A DNA stretch of 64,000 bases from Cephalopachus bancanus (lineage: Eukaryota > Chordata > Mammalia > Primates > Tarsiidae), in contig JAPVLO010000181.1 in NCBI GenBank assembly GCA_027257055.1, positions 1-64,000 on the forward strand. The letters are read 5' to 3'. Shown piece after piece: positions 31,101 to 47,639 of the stretch. The notes below the pieces were generated by a model, which was not told the origin of the DNA, did not search any database, and saw only the letters and a program-made list of their open reading frames with translations. Both the position numbers and the translations under genes were made by a program. The stretch's first letter is position 1. The number at the start of each line of letters is the position of its first letter.

Positions 31101-34100
31101 GTTCTTCTTTTAAAAAACATCTCTGTGTTGGACTCTCAGCAGGTCCTCTACTGGCCCTGGGGTCTGGCCACTCACACACCTCTGGGCACGGACCTTGGGT
31201 AAGCAGGTCAGGGTCAAGAGAGCATGGGTTCCTGACAGTTTGGGTTTCAGTTTTCTCCTCCTTTCCTCTGGTGTATTCAACTGTGAACATCCTCAACTAC
31301 AAAGTCTCTTGAAATGGCCATTTCCCTATTCTTTTCCCCAGTCCCTGGAGTACTCCATTTATTAGTTCTTCCTATGTATCTGTGTGAACTACTTCAACAA
31401 AAACCACAGGATCAGAGCCACTTAAAGCTGAGGGCACCTCCCAGAGATCCTCTAACAAGCACTCCATCCCACAAGAAGCAGGCTAACCCTCCTCAGCAGC
31501 GACGGGACAGACGGATCTTCTGGCTCCTGCCCTGCCCAAGGACTCTGTCTCACTCACACAGAGTCACTTTATGTCATATGAAACTTTGCTTGTCATGAAA
31601 TCTGGTTTAGGTTTTTTGTTGGTTTTCAGGAACATCCTCTTAAAAACACAGGAGTTGTTCTTATTTGGGAGACACAGATATAACAGATATAATATATACT
31701 AAAGAGAGCACTAAGATGCAACTACACCTAAAGTCAGACTGACTGAAAAAAGACATTTAACTTTTGTATGAATATGGGCTGAAGAAAGGCCAGCAAGGAA
31801 GACAGAATCCATCTACAGCAGCTGGGGCAGTTTTAGAAGCAGATATTGAAAGGTTTGACAGCCCCGTGGCTCTCAGATCTGTCTTAGAAAAATAATGCAG
31901 GACCTCTATAGCCAACACGTGCACTCCCTTGAGATGATATTCTATTACAATGGAGTCCTTTCACTTTTAGAACAGCTCCAGTCTGAACTTCTACATATTC
32001 TGACAAGTTTCACCTCTTGTGAATGCCTCAAGTTTTATACTAGTAAGCTACTTCCCTTCGCCAGGCACAACGTGGTGTGTGAAAGATAGTCTGAAGCAAG
32101 TCACATGGGATCATTAAAATGGTTCTATGCATGACAAGCAAAACTCATCTTGACAACGGGCAGTTCAAATGTCTTAAGGCTAGAATGTATCACCATTATT
32201 TTGATGTTTTTATGAAATGAAGGAATTCCATGTTAAATTCGTAGCACAATGAATTTTTGTACCTTCAGCAGACAAACGATTGCTCCTCTTAAGCTCTTTC
32301 AAACCAGAGCCCCATTCCACTCACCTCCTTCTGGAAGCCAAGAGCTGACCTTCCTGGAAAATTCTGCTCCTCCACATTGAGACCACTCCTGGCATTTGAA
32401 GTAGGACAATTCTGCCGAATGTAGGACTGTCTCTTTCACTGCAGAGTGCTGAGAAAACCAGCCCCTGCCTACCTGACCACCTTCCCAATGTCCCCAGGGG
32501 AGGATGTCTCCCCCACTGAAACATACCATATTATTTCTGATCCTTGCTCCCCCAAGTACTCCTGGATTTTCAGCTGATGCTAACTGCATGCCACTTCGTG
32601 GATACCATTAAGTCATTTTGAAGGATCTCAACTACTCCATTAGAGAGAGGAAAGTACCTATGCTTTGGCTGACATCTAATGCACCTATCACATATGGGCT
32701 GGCCAGCAGGCCACCCACTCGAAATTCATCATGCTGTAATTTCAGATGAAATCCCTTCATTTTTGCCAAAAGCCTTTCAAGGGTAGAGTCTTTACTTTGG
32801 GTGACCACTTCTTGAAACAGGGTCATTTTTATATTATCTTTTTCCCCACATTTAAAAATTTAGTGATCTTGAGAATTTTCAATTTATTCTTGACCTTTTT
32901 TGTGTCCTTTAGGAATACTACAACTTAAGTCTGCTCCTAGGCTGTCTCTGAGGTCATGTATCCACAACATTTGAGCAACAGAGCAGCCCAACCAATTCTC
33001 AGCCACACAGACCTGCACTCTAAAGTGTCACACAAACAAATCCAGTGTTCTGCACTTCTGGGTTTATTTTATCCCCACATGCACAATGCAGTCAGGAGGA
33101 CCACTTTTCATGCCAAAGCAAAATTTATACTTTTGGATAAAAATAGAAGGATGGTGATTTTATTTTTTTTATTGTGATAACCATTACTGTCACAACAGTG
33201 AACCATGGAGTCCTTGCCAGGCACCCTAAGTGTCTTACATGCGTTACATTACCTAATGGTTTAGAACATAAGTATTAGTCAGAAATTTTCATTAAAGGTA
33301 AAACACAGCCAAAGAATCTGCTGGGAATGAACTGCAAGCTATTCACATGGTATTGTGACCAGCACACTTTCTGCTGAAGGGCAAGTGAAGCCTTTTCCTC
33401 GCCATGCAAACATGCGGACACCTGGGGCAGGACACCAGGATGCTGCCCCCAGATTTAGACACCACAACATGAAGGCTGATGCTCTACAAAAGCAACTAAT
33501 AAAGGGGCTGGTGTAGATAACCTGATTATAATATCCCCTAGGTATTGGCCCTTGAATCAAAAGAGTTAACTGGTTCACAATGATACTGTAAATGGTATTT
33601 TTTCCTAAAAATTTACTATATCTAGTGTCATAGTAAAACCGTTTAGTAAAAAAGGACAGAATTAAAACTCTTCCTGCCTTTTATGTTGGAAATTAATGTA
33701 GTATCTACAGTACTGAATACATTTCATTGGCAATGAGAATAGCTGACGAGGACTCCTTTTAATATGTGCTGTTTGTTCTTTGTTCTTGAAGGTACAGATG
33801 CTGACATTTTGCAATAAAAATTCAGTAAGTAATGAACTAGAGGAGAAAACGACCTCTAACAGGATCACCCCCTCCAAGCATGTCCCTGTTGCAGCTCTGG
33901 GACAGCCCCTGATTAAAGGGCCCGCTTTTCAACTTGAAATCTACATTGACCACTGGAATATGAGCGTGTTTCTGTTATGAGATGAATGTGATCGATTAAA
34001 TGGCCTTGATTAGGTATCTTACCTTGGTCTTAAAATTTGTTATCTGTTTTCTTCATTGTATGTGTTTATGAATACCAGTAAAAACAGATTATCACACATC

Positions 34101-35460
34101 TTCCATAAAATGATTGTGATAGAAATGTCACTGAGTGTGTACGATGATACACCACCTGCAGCAGCATCCTGGAATATTACATCACTCTAAGTGCAGTACA
34201 GGGCAGCTGAGTTCAAATCCAACTTGACTGGTGTGGGCTCCCACAAAAGCTGTTACCAGTGAAGGCGAAAAAAATAAGAATTTGCTCTACTAAGGGAATA
34301 AGAAATGAAGTTACAAAACACTTAAATCACATTAATTCCTTCACAGGTCTTTGTCATGCAAATGTGTAATTTTAATCTATTTTCTTCATTGGAGTGATAT
34401 ACTACAATGCAATGATTATTCCAATATAAATTGTATTTATCACATATACCTTTTTCAAGAAGAATTTAAACCACAACATGACCTAAAATGTTTTGAAATA
34501 CCAACCCTATGAAAATCCCTTATTGCAATCAGGTGTGACGAAAGGAAGAAAATATAAACATGCAAAGGGTGCATGACCCAAATAGGGAGTCAGTCTGAAC
34601 CTCAAGCAGCAATTCCCATGGTCACCTAGCTCATATCAGAACTGGGCCCAGCAGTGTACAGGGTGTTTTTTTATAACTCTACATTTTGCCTCATATGCTA
34701 ACAGGTATTCAGCATTAACATTATAAACATTTGTTGTAGTTCAATAGTGTTAGTACATAATATACAAGTTTATTTGTTCACTAAAAGCGTTTTAATTAAC
34801 AGTGTAATTCCATAAAAATGAACTCTCATGGAAAATTTATATAAGCCACACAAAAGTAGCCTAATAGAAAAGGCCTAGTATATGTTTTCATATACTTCAG
34901 GAACATAATGCACACTATGGGATCTACATATCACCTTCAAAATGTAGGAAGCCTTATGAACTTAATGTGTTTAATATGTAACATAAATGCACTTAATAAT
35001 CTGACAACCTCTGATATTCTAAAGAACTAAAAACCAATTAAGTCTAAGGATTATAAAATGCTTCATCTAAGTCTTCCCAAGGTCAGAACAATTGACTAGG
35101 CCAGGGAGACTAAGATCTCCCAACTTGCGGGCAGGCGTCCACCTTACCATGCTAATCTTAAACCCTTGTACATGACTCTAAACCAAAGCCTTGGATCAGA
35201 GCCATGGAAAAACAGACAAGATTTCAGCAGCCTCCATGTTCTATTTTCTCTGACAATAGTATATGTAAAAAATCAATAAAATAAGTGGATGAAAATATGA
35301 TGAAAGAAAAACTCACTAAAAATGTTTTAAAGATAGTTTTTCTTCTTTGAGACACTTGTCCATGGCAGGTCTTTCTGCCACGAATCTTCTTTTTTCCTTC
35401 TCTTCTTCTTGCTAATAAACTCTGTTTTGAAATTTTAAAAACTATACATATATACTTTAA
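28133..35460 (-). other. NSD2: Alu-free 7.3 kb intronic block, possible alternative 3' UTR
   Basis: No Alu or L1 is recognisable across 7.3 kb; only a short MIR-like stretch near 33205-33265. The rest of the window averages about one Alu per kilobase. The block is AT-rich and ends at a good minus-strand poly(A) signal. Short open frames on both strands show no domain. Long repeat-free segments like this are typical of 3' UTRs or constrained regulatory DNA. Confidence 0.45.
28340..28540. promoter_or_regulatory. CpG-rich patch with CRE/AP-1-like site
   Basis: Roughly fourteen CpGs in 200 bp, against near-absence in the surrounding non-Alu intron. It contains TGACGTGA (28517-28524, CRE/ATF-like) overlapping TGACTCA (28522-28528, AP-1). 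Could be an intronic enhancer or the internal promoter that human work places in a middle NSD2 intron, or just a conserved part of a 3' UTR. No coding potential is supported. Confidence 0.4.
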
Positions 35461-35466
35461 AAACAA

Positions 35467-35628
35467 GACTGGGCACAGTGATTGCATGCCTGTAATCCCA
35501 GCACTTTGGGAGGTTGAGGTGAGAGGATCACTTAACCTCAAAAGTCTGAAACCAGCATGGGCAACAGAGTGAGTCCCCATTTCTACAAAAAAGTAAAATA
35601 ATAAAAGTAAAAAATAAAATTTTAAAAC
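35467..35628 (+). mobile_element. Alu left monomer
   Basis: Only Alu in 13 kb (26238-39440); a single old arm with A-rich tail. Confidence 0.85.
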
Positions 35629-35629
35629 G

Positions 35630-37275
<1,646 letters not shown>

Positions 37276-37399
37276 TCAAATCTTAGACCCTTAATCTCTT
37301 TACTGCTTTAAAATTACCCATCAAATAAGTGAAGTTCTAAAGAGGAATCTTCTGGCTAAACTTTTTAGTGTGGAGAAATACAAATGTAAACAAAAGCAG

Positions 37400-37725
37400 A
37401 CAAACTATACAATGAACCCCATGTCCCTGCTGCCTGGACTCTGAAAACAGTAGCAGGGGCCAATATGGCTCCATCTACACCTGGTTCTATGTCCCCCTGC
37501 AGGATTTTTCTGAAGCATATCCCAGAAATATCATTTTATCCATAAAAAAGATTAGTGCAAGTCTCTAAAATATAACATTTTAAATATAAACCACAATGCC
37601 ACTATTATGCTTAAAAGTAACAAAACCTTTATATCACCAAATATCCAGTCAGTGTTCAAATATCCAATTGCTCACAAATGTCGTTTTTTAAGTCTGTTTA
37701 ACTGATTTTTAAAAACCAGTAACGT
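37400..37725. mobile_element. Ancient interspersed repeat (L1M-type)
   Basis: Recognised from strings such as AAATATCCAGTCAGTGTTCAAA at 37637-37658 region and CCCAGAAATATCATTTTATCC. Family name uncertain. Confidence 0.45.
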
Positions 37726-38375
37726 GCAACAAGTTGCAAAGCAGGAAAAACAGAGCCATTCCAAGTCTACAATTACTCTCCTTCCCCAGGGTTGTTTTCC
37801 TTTCTAATTAAGAGTTGAGAAAGTGAACCTTTTTTTAGTAAACTATCACACAGATATTTCAAAGAGATAATTAAAAGGTAAAAGGGAGTATGATTACCCT
37901 TTTTATTGTTTTGATAGTTATCTTTCATAAACATTTTAAGCTAGTTTCTTTGGCATGTGAAACAGAAATAGTCCTTACTTTTATTTTTAGCAATATACAG
38001 AGGATCAGGATTTTGAAGAGTGGTATAATGTATAGCAAAAACTGACACCATCAAATAAGAAGCCTGAAACCTTAAATCACTTTTCTAGTAAAATTTTAAA
38101 CTGAAAACAATAAAACCAAGTAAAAATCAGTGAAAAGTAACCAACAAAATTCAATCGAATCCTTAAAACAACTTACATATTAAAAGTTTATTTTTCGACT
38201 GCATAAGAAACTCCCTTCCATCTTATCCCATAAGGTTCTAGCTCACCTGTGGCTCCCTCCCCAGTCCTGCTCCCTTCACCAGCCCATGCTTCTCTTTCAT
38301 ACACTCAACCCACCCGCTGGCCCAACCTGGCCACCCAGCAGAAGCCAACGAAGGAAGGAGGGCTGACCACATTAC

Positions 38376-38457
38376 CTGCCTGGCTCTTGAGCGAAGAGGT
38401 TGCCTCTATAGTCTTGTAAGAGCTTGTTCTGGCCGTTTTGTCAGTGATTGTGTCTCT
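38376..38457 (-). CDS. NSD2: NSD2 exon 9: short Ser/Thr-rich linker
   Basis: Small exon, 82 nt: 27 codons plus one base, about residues 559-585. It encodes [20 protein letters not shown] followed by SSLKSQA. It is found only by following phase from both neighbours: the acceptor CTAATAG follows a pyrimidine tract (CTTTCTTTCTCTC on the minus strand) and the donor is GTAATG. The minus-strand tract is the complement of a purine-rich simple repeat at 38470-38512, so a microsatellite forms this exon's polypyrimidine tract. The region is probably disordered and a phosphorylation target; no domain. Confidence 0.93.
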
Positions 38458-38469
38458 CTATTAGTAAAC

Positions 38470-38512
38470 AAAAGAGAGAGAAAGAAAGAAAGAAAAAAGA
38501 AAGGAAAAAAGT
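38470..38512. repeat. (GA/GAAA)n simple repeat
   Basis: Purine run whose complement is the polypyrimidine tract just upstream of exon 9's acceptor. Confidence 0.9.
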
Positions 38513-38975
38513 CTCCTCATGTAAATGAACACAGGTTGCTGAAAAGTTTCGTGGCAGAAACATCTTTCTTTGGGAATGTTGTCCACACACAAAGCCATCT
38601 GCAGTTGCCCAACGTCAGACTTTGTTTTCACAATCTGGACTGATCCTTTCTTCAAACCTCGCACTCTTCTATCTGTCAGGAGGGTGAGGTGGGCAGGGCT
38701 GTGCCAAGACCTGCTGGAGTCACGTGGTTAAGACACCCGATAGGAGTCGTATTCAACATGCATCTAGATTTTCCACTAAGCCCAAAGCAGAGTATGAACA
38801 TGAAGGAATCAGCCTTTCCAGTCAACAGGTGCCAATAAATTTAGAGTCAGACCTGCTAAGTCAGGCCAACATTACTAGTCTAACTCACTGCACTGAGGAT
38901 TTCCGATTTTGACACTTATGCCAGATACACTAGTGAACAAAGATCAGTAAAAAAATTTCACAACTGACAAGAGCC

Positions 38976-39026
38976 AAAAAAAAAAAAAAAAAAAAAAGGA
39001 GAGAGAGAGAGAGAGAGAGAGAAAAG
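38976..39026. repeat. A-run plus (GA)n
   Basis: About 22 A then about 29 nt of GA dinucleotides. Confidence 0.95.
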
Positions 39027-39442
39027 GAATCATGAACATTTGACAAAGGGCTGAGAGTCTGAATGATGTAAGGTGAAAATGCCCCATCTCCATAGCACTT
39101 AGGCAGCAATGCCCAGGGTGAACCTGCCACTCAAGCAACAGGGTTCCTGCACTCATACCCCAACTCATCCATCTGCCTGAAACCTGGACAGGATGCAGTG
39201 GGGTTGAGCACAAGGTCCACAGACAAGGTGCCAAGTGAATGTACTTGGGACAATGCTCAGCACAGCAGAAGTACTCAATGCACGTTACAAATCACATGAA
39301 ATACATTTCTAAAAATGGGGGGGGGCACAAAAAAAACCCCAGACCAGAAGAGACACCATTATTTTTTATCATGTGGTATTATTTCCTGAGAGAATGGCTT
39401 AAGAAATATCTCTACCTAGCTACTTAATCTAAATTTTGGTGT

Positions 39443-39728
39443 ATTTTTTTTGGTCAGAATTTCATTCCTGCATCGCCCAGGCTGGAATGCAGTGGCACTA
39501 TCATGGCTCACCATAGCCTTGACCTTCTTCCATCTTAGTCTCTCAAGTAGCTGGGACTACAGGTGCGTGCCATCATGCCCAGCCAATTTTGTTATTTTTT
39601 TGTAGAAACAAGGTCTTGCTATATTGCCTAGGCTGGTCTCAAACTCCAAGGCTCCTAGACTCAAGTAATTCTCCCACCTCAGCCTTCCAGAGTGCTGAGA
39701 TTATAAGTGTGAACCACCACACTCAGCC
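39443..39728 (-). mobile_element. Old Alu
   Basis: Diverged full dimer. Confidence 0.88.
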
Positions 39729-39738
39729 CTTCAAGTGA

Positions 39739-40027
<289 letters not shown>

Positions 40028-40365
40028 TATACAAATATTTCAAAGCAACCAATTTTAGCATGATTTCCAGCAAAATGCTGCTTTAATAGCAGGTAACCAG
40101 AGGAAATATTAAGTATGTGCTTCCTAGTAACTGCTAACTTTAGTGACTCTGAGTAAATTTTACCTAGCTTATTGCTGATACTTGATCACTAAACAATCCC
40201 ACCTGATGGCAGGTGTCCCAGGTGGCCAGAAAGATGGAGCAGGGCCCACCTGCTCCCCTGAACTGCAATACAACTTATGTGGTGTCCACATATTTACAGT
40301 GTAGCAATATGTGAGATTTATTTTCCATTCTTCAAAATAAAACAAAACAATAAAAAAGGCATCTA

Positions 40366-40654
40366 AGCCGGGATCGGTGGCTCAGCCTGTAATCCCGCGC
40401 CTTTGGGAGGCTGAGGTGAGTGGATTGTCTGAGCCTGCGGGTTTGAGACCCGCCTAGGCAGCGAGACCTCATCTCTACAATAAATCAAAAAATCAGCCGG
40501 ACGTGGTAGCGCGTGCCTGTAGTTCCAGCTACTTGGAAGGCTGAGGCGGAAGGATTGCCAGAGCCCAGCAGGTTGAGGCTGTGGTGGCCGGGAGCGGCCA
40601 CTGCACTCCAGTCTGGGCGACAGAGCGAGACTCCAACTCAAAAAAAAAAAAAAA
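40366..40654 (+). mobile_element. Alu, deletion variant
   Basis: CCCGCGCCTTTGGG and GGCAGCGAGACC; GGCATCT on both sides. Confidence 0.97.
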
Positions 40655-40666
40655 GGGCATCTTAAT

Positions 40667-40743
40667 TTAACCTGCGCGAGTGTGCCAGGGCACTTCAGCC
40701 TGGGCAACACAGTGAGACTCCAACTCAAAAAATAAATAAATAA
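40667..40743 (+). mobile_element. Alu 3' fragment
   Basis: End of a right arm with (AAAT)n tail. Confidence 0.8.
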
Positions 40744-40745
40744 AT

Positions 40746-41112
40746 ATGCAGAACAAAATCATGAATTTCGCAGCAACCTGGATGGAACTAGAGTCTATAA
40801 TACTGAGTGACCTCTCACAAAAACAAAGATCTGAGTATCACATGTTCTCACTCATATAGTGGACCTTGATCATCCAACGTACTACCATAAGAAAATGACT
40901 GACAGTGGTGGAAAACTATGGGGGAGGAGGGGAAGGGGGATGGGACTAATGGTAGTAAACATCTGTCTGGGGACGGGGAGACACCTCTTATCAACAAGGG
41001 GGCCTGAACGAAGCATAGGTGTATACCTAACCCTTAACTGTACCTACCCCACAATATCATAATAAAAAATATTGATTTAAAAAAATATATAAATAAATAA
41101 ATAATAAAAATG
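40746..41112 (+). mobile_element. L1 3'-end fragment with A-rich tail
   Basis: Begins in the L1 ORF2 tail (TGAATTTCGCAGCAACCTGG, CACATGTTCTCACTCATA) and runs into an A/T-rich (AAAT)n tail at about 41080-41112. Confidence 0.75.
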
Positions 41113-41351
41113 TATATCAAGTATTACTCAAAGTATTTGGATGTGTGCTTTCTTGGATAGCAAAGTCAGCAGTTTCTGTACTAACATCTTTGGTGGGAAA
41201 GAATTTGCTTTCTTCAGCAACCTTTCTCAACAGGGTTCTGTGAGAAAAGCAAGTCTCACAGCTGAGTGCCACCCTGGAGAGAACAGAGAGGAATGCCACA
41301 TGTATCCTATCTGTGTTCCCATGTAGGAAAAAAAAATGGCACCAAAAGTCA

Positions 41352-43257
<1,906 letters not shown>

Positions 43258-44411
43258 TCCAGCTCATTTTTAAATAAGCTAGTCTTTGGAAAGGGACATT
43301 TCTCTAAACTTAGTGTCCTGATGAAGAAATGAGCTTTTGCCTTTTAAATCAAAAACACAAATCCTAAATATCCTCGTTATTCTAAATTATAGTATTTGTA
43401 GTGAACACTGAGCAAATTGAACAAAATTCAAGATTAATGAGATAGGTAATAAGGAGACCTAGAAAGTCCTAATTCAAGATGGAAAGAGAAAGGTAACAGT
43501 GTGTGTGAAGTCACAGCCCGGCATGCACAGGGCTCTAGCAGCACAAGCGAGCACACATGGCCAGACAGCCACTACTTCTGGGCCTCAGCCTTCTTTGAGG
43601 TGAGTCTTGAAACACTTTATTCTTGGCCTCTCTAAAGCTCCTCAATGATGAACCCTGAGAAAGACAGATTTTTTTATTTCAAACTAATACCCAAATATGT
43701 CACAATTATTTTTATGCTAAAATGTCAGTTTTCCACCACTTGTATCCAAGCACACACAGATCACAAATATGATCATTGTTACACATTTTCTCTAAATCTT
43801 GCAATGTTACATCTCCCTCCTCTTGCCACTGCCCATAGCAAAGGAGCACTTTTTGAAGGCCCAGAAAGAACAAAAGGAAACCCAAATTTAAAGTCAGTTC
43901 AGTCACTCTTCTCACCCTGTGAGCTCCAAGCAAACAGGCCAGGGATGACCCTACTCTAGGCCCCTGGTGAAGTGCAGAGTATATGCCAACAACTGGGAGG
44001 GCTGCTCTCAGCCACAAGGGACGGGGATTTTCCCTTCAGCCATGGGCCTGAGATCTGACCCTACGCCATCATATAAGCCTAGAGTCCTACAAACTGCCTC
44101 GCTCCCTTCCTTCTCCTGTTCTCCCTTACACAGCTCCAATCAGCAGCACTGACCACAGTGGCTGCTCCACTTAGGCAAGAGAGAAAGGGAGCCACAGGCC
44201 AGACAGGACCCCAGGGAACAGCCTCACAACAAGTGAGGAGATGCAAACACCACTGTGTCTCACTGTGACTACATGCTTCTGGTTGCTGGCTCAAGCCCCA
44301 CGGGTCAGAGCTGAGGAGAGCCACTTCCCTCCAGTTCCAGGACCAGAGCTCAGCTTGCTACACTACACCTATCAGCCTAAGCAGAGGATACTAGCGCAGT
44401 TCTGCATTTAC
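43258..44411. other. NSD2: Intron 7, 5' part: unique sequence
   Basis: Unique intron following the exon 7 donor. No repeat recognised. Confidence 0.5.
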
Positions 44412-44556
44412 CAGAGTCTTCTTCAGACTGGGCAGAGGTCACCAGGGCAAACTTTGTGTGATAGCGTGCTTTCTGCTTCTCGTTGAGCATGTTCCACTGG
44501 GATCCAAGCAGTTCTTCAATCTCCTCACCTGAGGCATCTGGGTGCTCAGCCACCAC
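44412..44556 (-). CDS. NSD2: NSD2 exon 7: HMG box, helices 2 and 3
   Basis: 145 nt, 48 codons plus the first base of a Gly codon, about residues 471-518. It encodes [20 protein letters not shown], then [18 protein letters not shown] and an acidic tail ending EEDS. This completes the HMG box begun in the previous exon: the W, K and Y positions of HMG helices 2-3 are present. HMG boxes bend DNA or bind proteins; in human NSD2 this one has been linked to androgen-receptor interaction. Acceptor TGTCCACAG, donor GTAAAT. A 9.5 kb intron separates it from exon 6. Confidence 0.96.
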
Positions 44557-44927
44557 CTGTGGACACAGGAGAAGGTACAGAAAGAAGTTTAAAGACACAA
44601 AACTCATTTGGGTTTTGTTTTGCACAAGATCAAATGCATGGCCTGCTAGAACTTAGTATATGGTATTTTTATTCCCTCATCATGGAACTATGTCCCATAA
44701 AAGCGTCAAAGAAAAATAGCACTTAACTGATGCTGTGACTCACTGAAAACTCATCAATGAAACTACATTTATGCAAATACAGGAAATGATAAATTGTAAA
44801 AAGAGAAAAATACAGACTTTTCCAAAATCACTAAATCACTGTAAGACATTAAGTTTCTAGGCATCCTTGAAAACTTGATAGAACAAGTAGCATGGAAATG
44901 GCACCTGAGTGCAGAGGTGAAGGCTGG

Positions 44928-44977
44928 CTCAGTTTCCTCACTGGCCACAGCACTCAGTTTCCTCACTGGCCACAGCT
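44928..44977. repeat. 25-bp tandem duplication
   Basis: CTCAGTTTCCTCACTGGCCA repeats with 25-bp period, two copies. Confidence 0.9.
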
Positions 44978-45099
44978 CTGGGTGAGTGGTAAAGGTATAA
45001 CCAAGAAGCATCTGGGGCATGTCACAGCCCAGACCAGCACACGAACCCACTCTACAAAGCCAAGAGACAGGGCTTCCCTGACTCTCTAGCTACACTGGG

Positions 45100-45370
45100 A
45101 CGGCCAGTTTAGTATGCACCCTGGGAGCATACTAAAAATGCAGGTTCCCAGGCCCCATACCCACCCATCAACCTGCCTACCAGGAACCTGACTTTTCACA
45201 AAGTCTCCAGGTGATTCACAAACACACCAAACTCTGATAAGTGGGTTCTTAGTCTTGGTTGCACCTAATAATAACCTGCAAGTTTAAACCCATGGTGTGC
45301 TAGTGCCCCTGGCATCTGTATTTTAAACCTTTCTCAAGGGTTATTAACATAGTGTGAAAGCCTCAGGTAC
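45100..45370 (+). mobile_element. MER5-like hAT MITE remnants, probably two adjacent copies
   Basis: AAATGCAGGTTCCCAGGCCCC and CTCCAGGTGATTC, then a second related stretch with TTGGTTGCACC and GCATCTGTATTTTAAA, are typical of MER5A-type elements. Borders approximate. Confidence 0.5.
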
Positions 45371-45699
45371 CGCAAGCAGGGCACAGGGTCAACACATTAA
45401 TGCCTGCAGCCAAATCTGACCCACCACCTGCTTCTATGCAGCCCATAAGAATGATTTCTGTATTTTTAAATGTTTGAAAAAAGTCAGAATATTTCATGAC
45501 AGAAAATTACAGAAAATTCAAATACCCATGGCCATAAACAAGGTTTTATTGAATCTCAGCCCCACACATTTTTTTCCATACTGTCTTTGGCTGTCTTCCC
45601 ACCACAATAGCAGAGGGGAGTGGTTGAGAGAGAGCCCTCACTGCCCGCAAGGTCCTTGGGAAGTAGTTTGCCAACTGACAGCACTAGCCACCAGCAAAC

Positions 45700-45865
45700 T
45701 CTGGAACCAGACCGGGTTCCATGTTGACTCCTCCACTTGGTAGTTTTGTGAACTTGGGCAAATGAAGGTGTTGCCTCTACCCTGCTCTGTGAAATGGGGG
45801 CAGTAACACTCCACCGGGCGGTGGGTGGTAAGAGTCAACAGGCTAATACTGGCTGTTACCATAAC
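45700..45865 (+). repeat. MIR
   Basis: GTGAACTTGGGCAAATGAAG ... TGTGAAATGGGGGCAGTAA matches the MIR core. Confidence 0.65.
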
Positions 45866-46679
45866 CACTTAGACCTGCCACTGTCCAGCCAACACAGGTA
45901 ACCTATACCCCAAGCCCAAATCCCTCCTCACAACACAGTCACTACAGATGGCTTCATAGAGCCTCCCGTGCCCCCCATCTGCCTAGAAGAGGCATGCTAT
46001 CATGCCCTGCCACACCCTGGGCTGGACACAAACACTACCACCCATGTCCACCTGCTGCCTCTCCAGACCTGCAGATGCCCACAGCCTGATTGCCTGGGTC
46101 CTCCTGCCACACAAGATGTTCTACAGTTCAAGTCTGGCTCTGCCCTCCAGCACTCTACCCACATTCTCCTTGAGGGCCCAATCCCTGCTCGGTCTGGGCA
46201 TTTCCAATATTGCACATGCCTGCTCCTGCCACTCCCCACCCAACCCAGCAGGACTCTGTCCTGCCTGCTGCTGCGCCCTACTCCACGAGCTCACCCCTCC
46301 CAGGTCTTCAAGCACTGAGGCCTCAGATCTTCATCCAGCAAATGTTTCTGGGAAGGGCTTCAGATCTGCAGGGCACTTGCCTCTGATCTCCCCAAATATC
46401 GTGCATTTCTTTGTGGGCCTGCTGCCCTCCTTGGTCATCCACCTCTGCCCCTAGCACCCTGTCACCCACCAACTCCAATGTCCCCAAACAAATTGAATCT
46501 TAACAGTATCCACAGCTGCTTCATCAAACTAGAGTTCCAAGTACCCCTTAAGGTCACCTTCCCTCTTGCATCTAAACTCCATGCTGGCCTGGTCCATTCC
46601 TGAACATTCTTTATATGCCCACCACAACTTCTGATGGACATTTCAGCAACTAGTCTCCTGGCTCTAGATACTGTCCATC

Positions 46680-47110
46680 CACTTCCAAACACTCCCAACC
46701 CAAAAAGGACTTCTCATGCATCCTGATGGATCCCAGTTCTGTCACTCCCCACTCCTAGGGTAAGACCCCAGCTGCTCAGCAGAGGCTGCTGAAGCCCCAC
46801 GTAATCTGGCTTTGAGTCTCTCTCCACTTTCTTCTCACCCCTCACAGCTCCATGCTCAACCTATACTGTGGATGGTCCCCCAAAGGCTGTGGTACTGACA
46901 GGCTCCACCTCCTAATGCCACCACAAGTCACATACTCTCCCTGAAATATTCTACCCATTCTTTTATGTTTCAGCTACGATGTCATTTTTCATTATTCGTT
47001 CAGCAAGTATCTATGGAATGCTCTGTGCTTGTTACAGGAAGTAAAACAGCAACAGCAGCCACGATCCCTACCCTGTGGGCCTTGCTGTCTAGAGGGGCCA
47101 CCTGTTCGTT
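46680..47110. repeat. L2-like sequence
   Basis: CCACGTAATCTGGCTTTGAG, then CTGAAATATTCTACCCATTC and AAGTATCTATGGAATGCTCTG resemble L2. Low similarity, borders uncertain. Confidence 0.4.
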
Positions 47111-47289
47111 TTTCATCTCTCCTCATATTTTGTGCTCCATGGGAACAGAGAAAGTGTCTTTGTCATCATCTTAGGTCCCGATCAAAAGTTGTGACTGCTC
47201 ATCAAAGTTTCCAAGCTCCACAACGAAGCAGTCTAGAATGATGACATGTGCCCACATACAGTCAGATTCAGTTCCCAATTCTCCTGCTT

Positions 47290-47480
47290 TCTGACTGCAC
47301 CATCTCACTGTGAAACAGAGTAACTTCACATCTCTGAGCTTAGCTTAGCCAGCTATAAAACAGGGATAGCTGATTTCTCCTTAAAAGGCCACTGTGAGTA
47401 CTGGATACAGTTTTCCACAATAACACACTGGCAAGGTACCTGACATGTGGTAAGCACTCAATAGTGGCCACTTCTTTATT
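47290..47480 (+). repeat. MIR
   Basis: TCTCTGAGCTTAGC ... TATAAAACAGGGATAGCTG then a CACTCAATAG tail fits MIR. Confidence 0.6.
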
Positions 47481-47639
47481 AGTAGTAAGCTATTTCAAAT
47501 ATACCAAAAACACTGTAGAAAACCAGACACCCACTTGTACTGGCAATTAGATTCTACCACTCCTCACAGATCACATTCCCCTCCCTCATCCCACTTACCC
47601 TCTCATACATCCTTTTAGACCTTCCTTTTGCTGTCAGAC

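Noticed and set aside
46002..46454. 150-codon plus-strand frame in GC-rich intron
   Set aside because: No domain, no splice context and other open frames overlap on both strands; base composition explains it.
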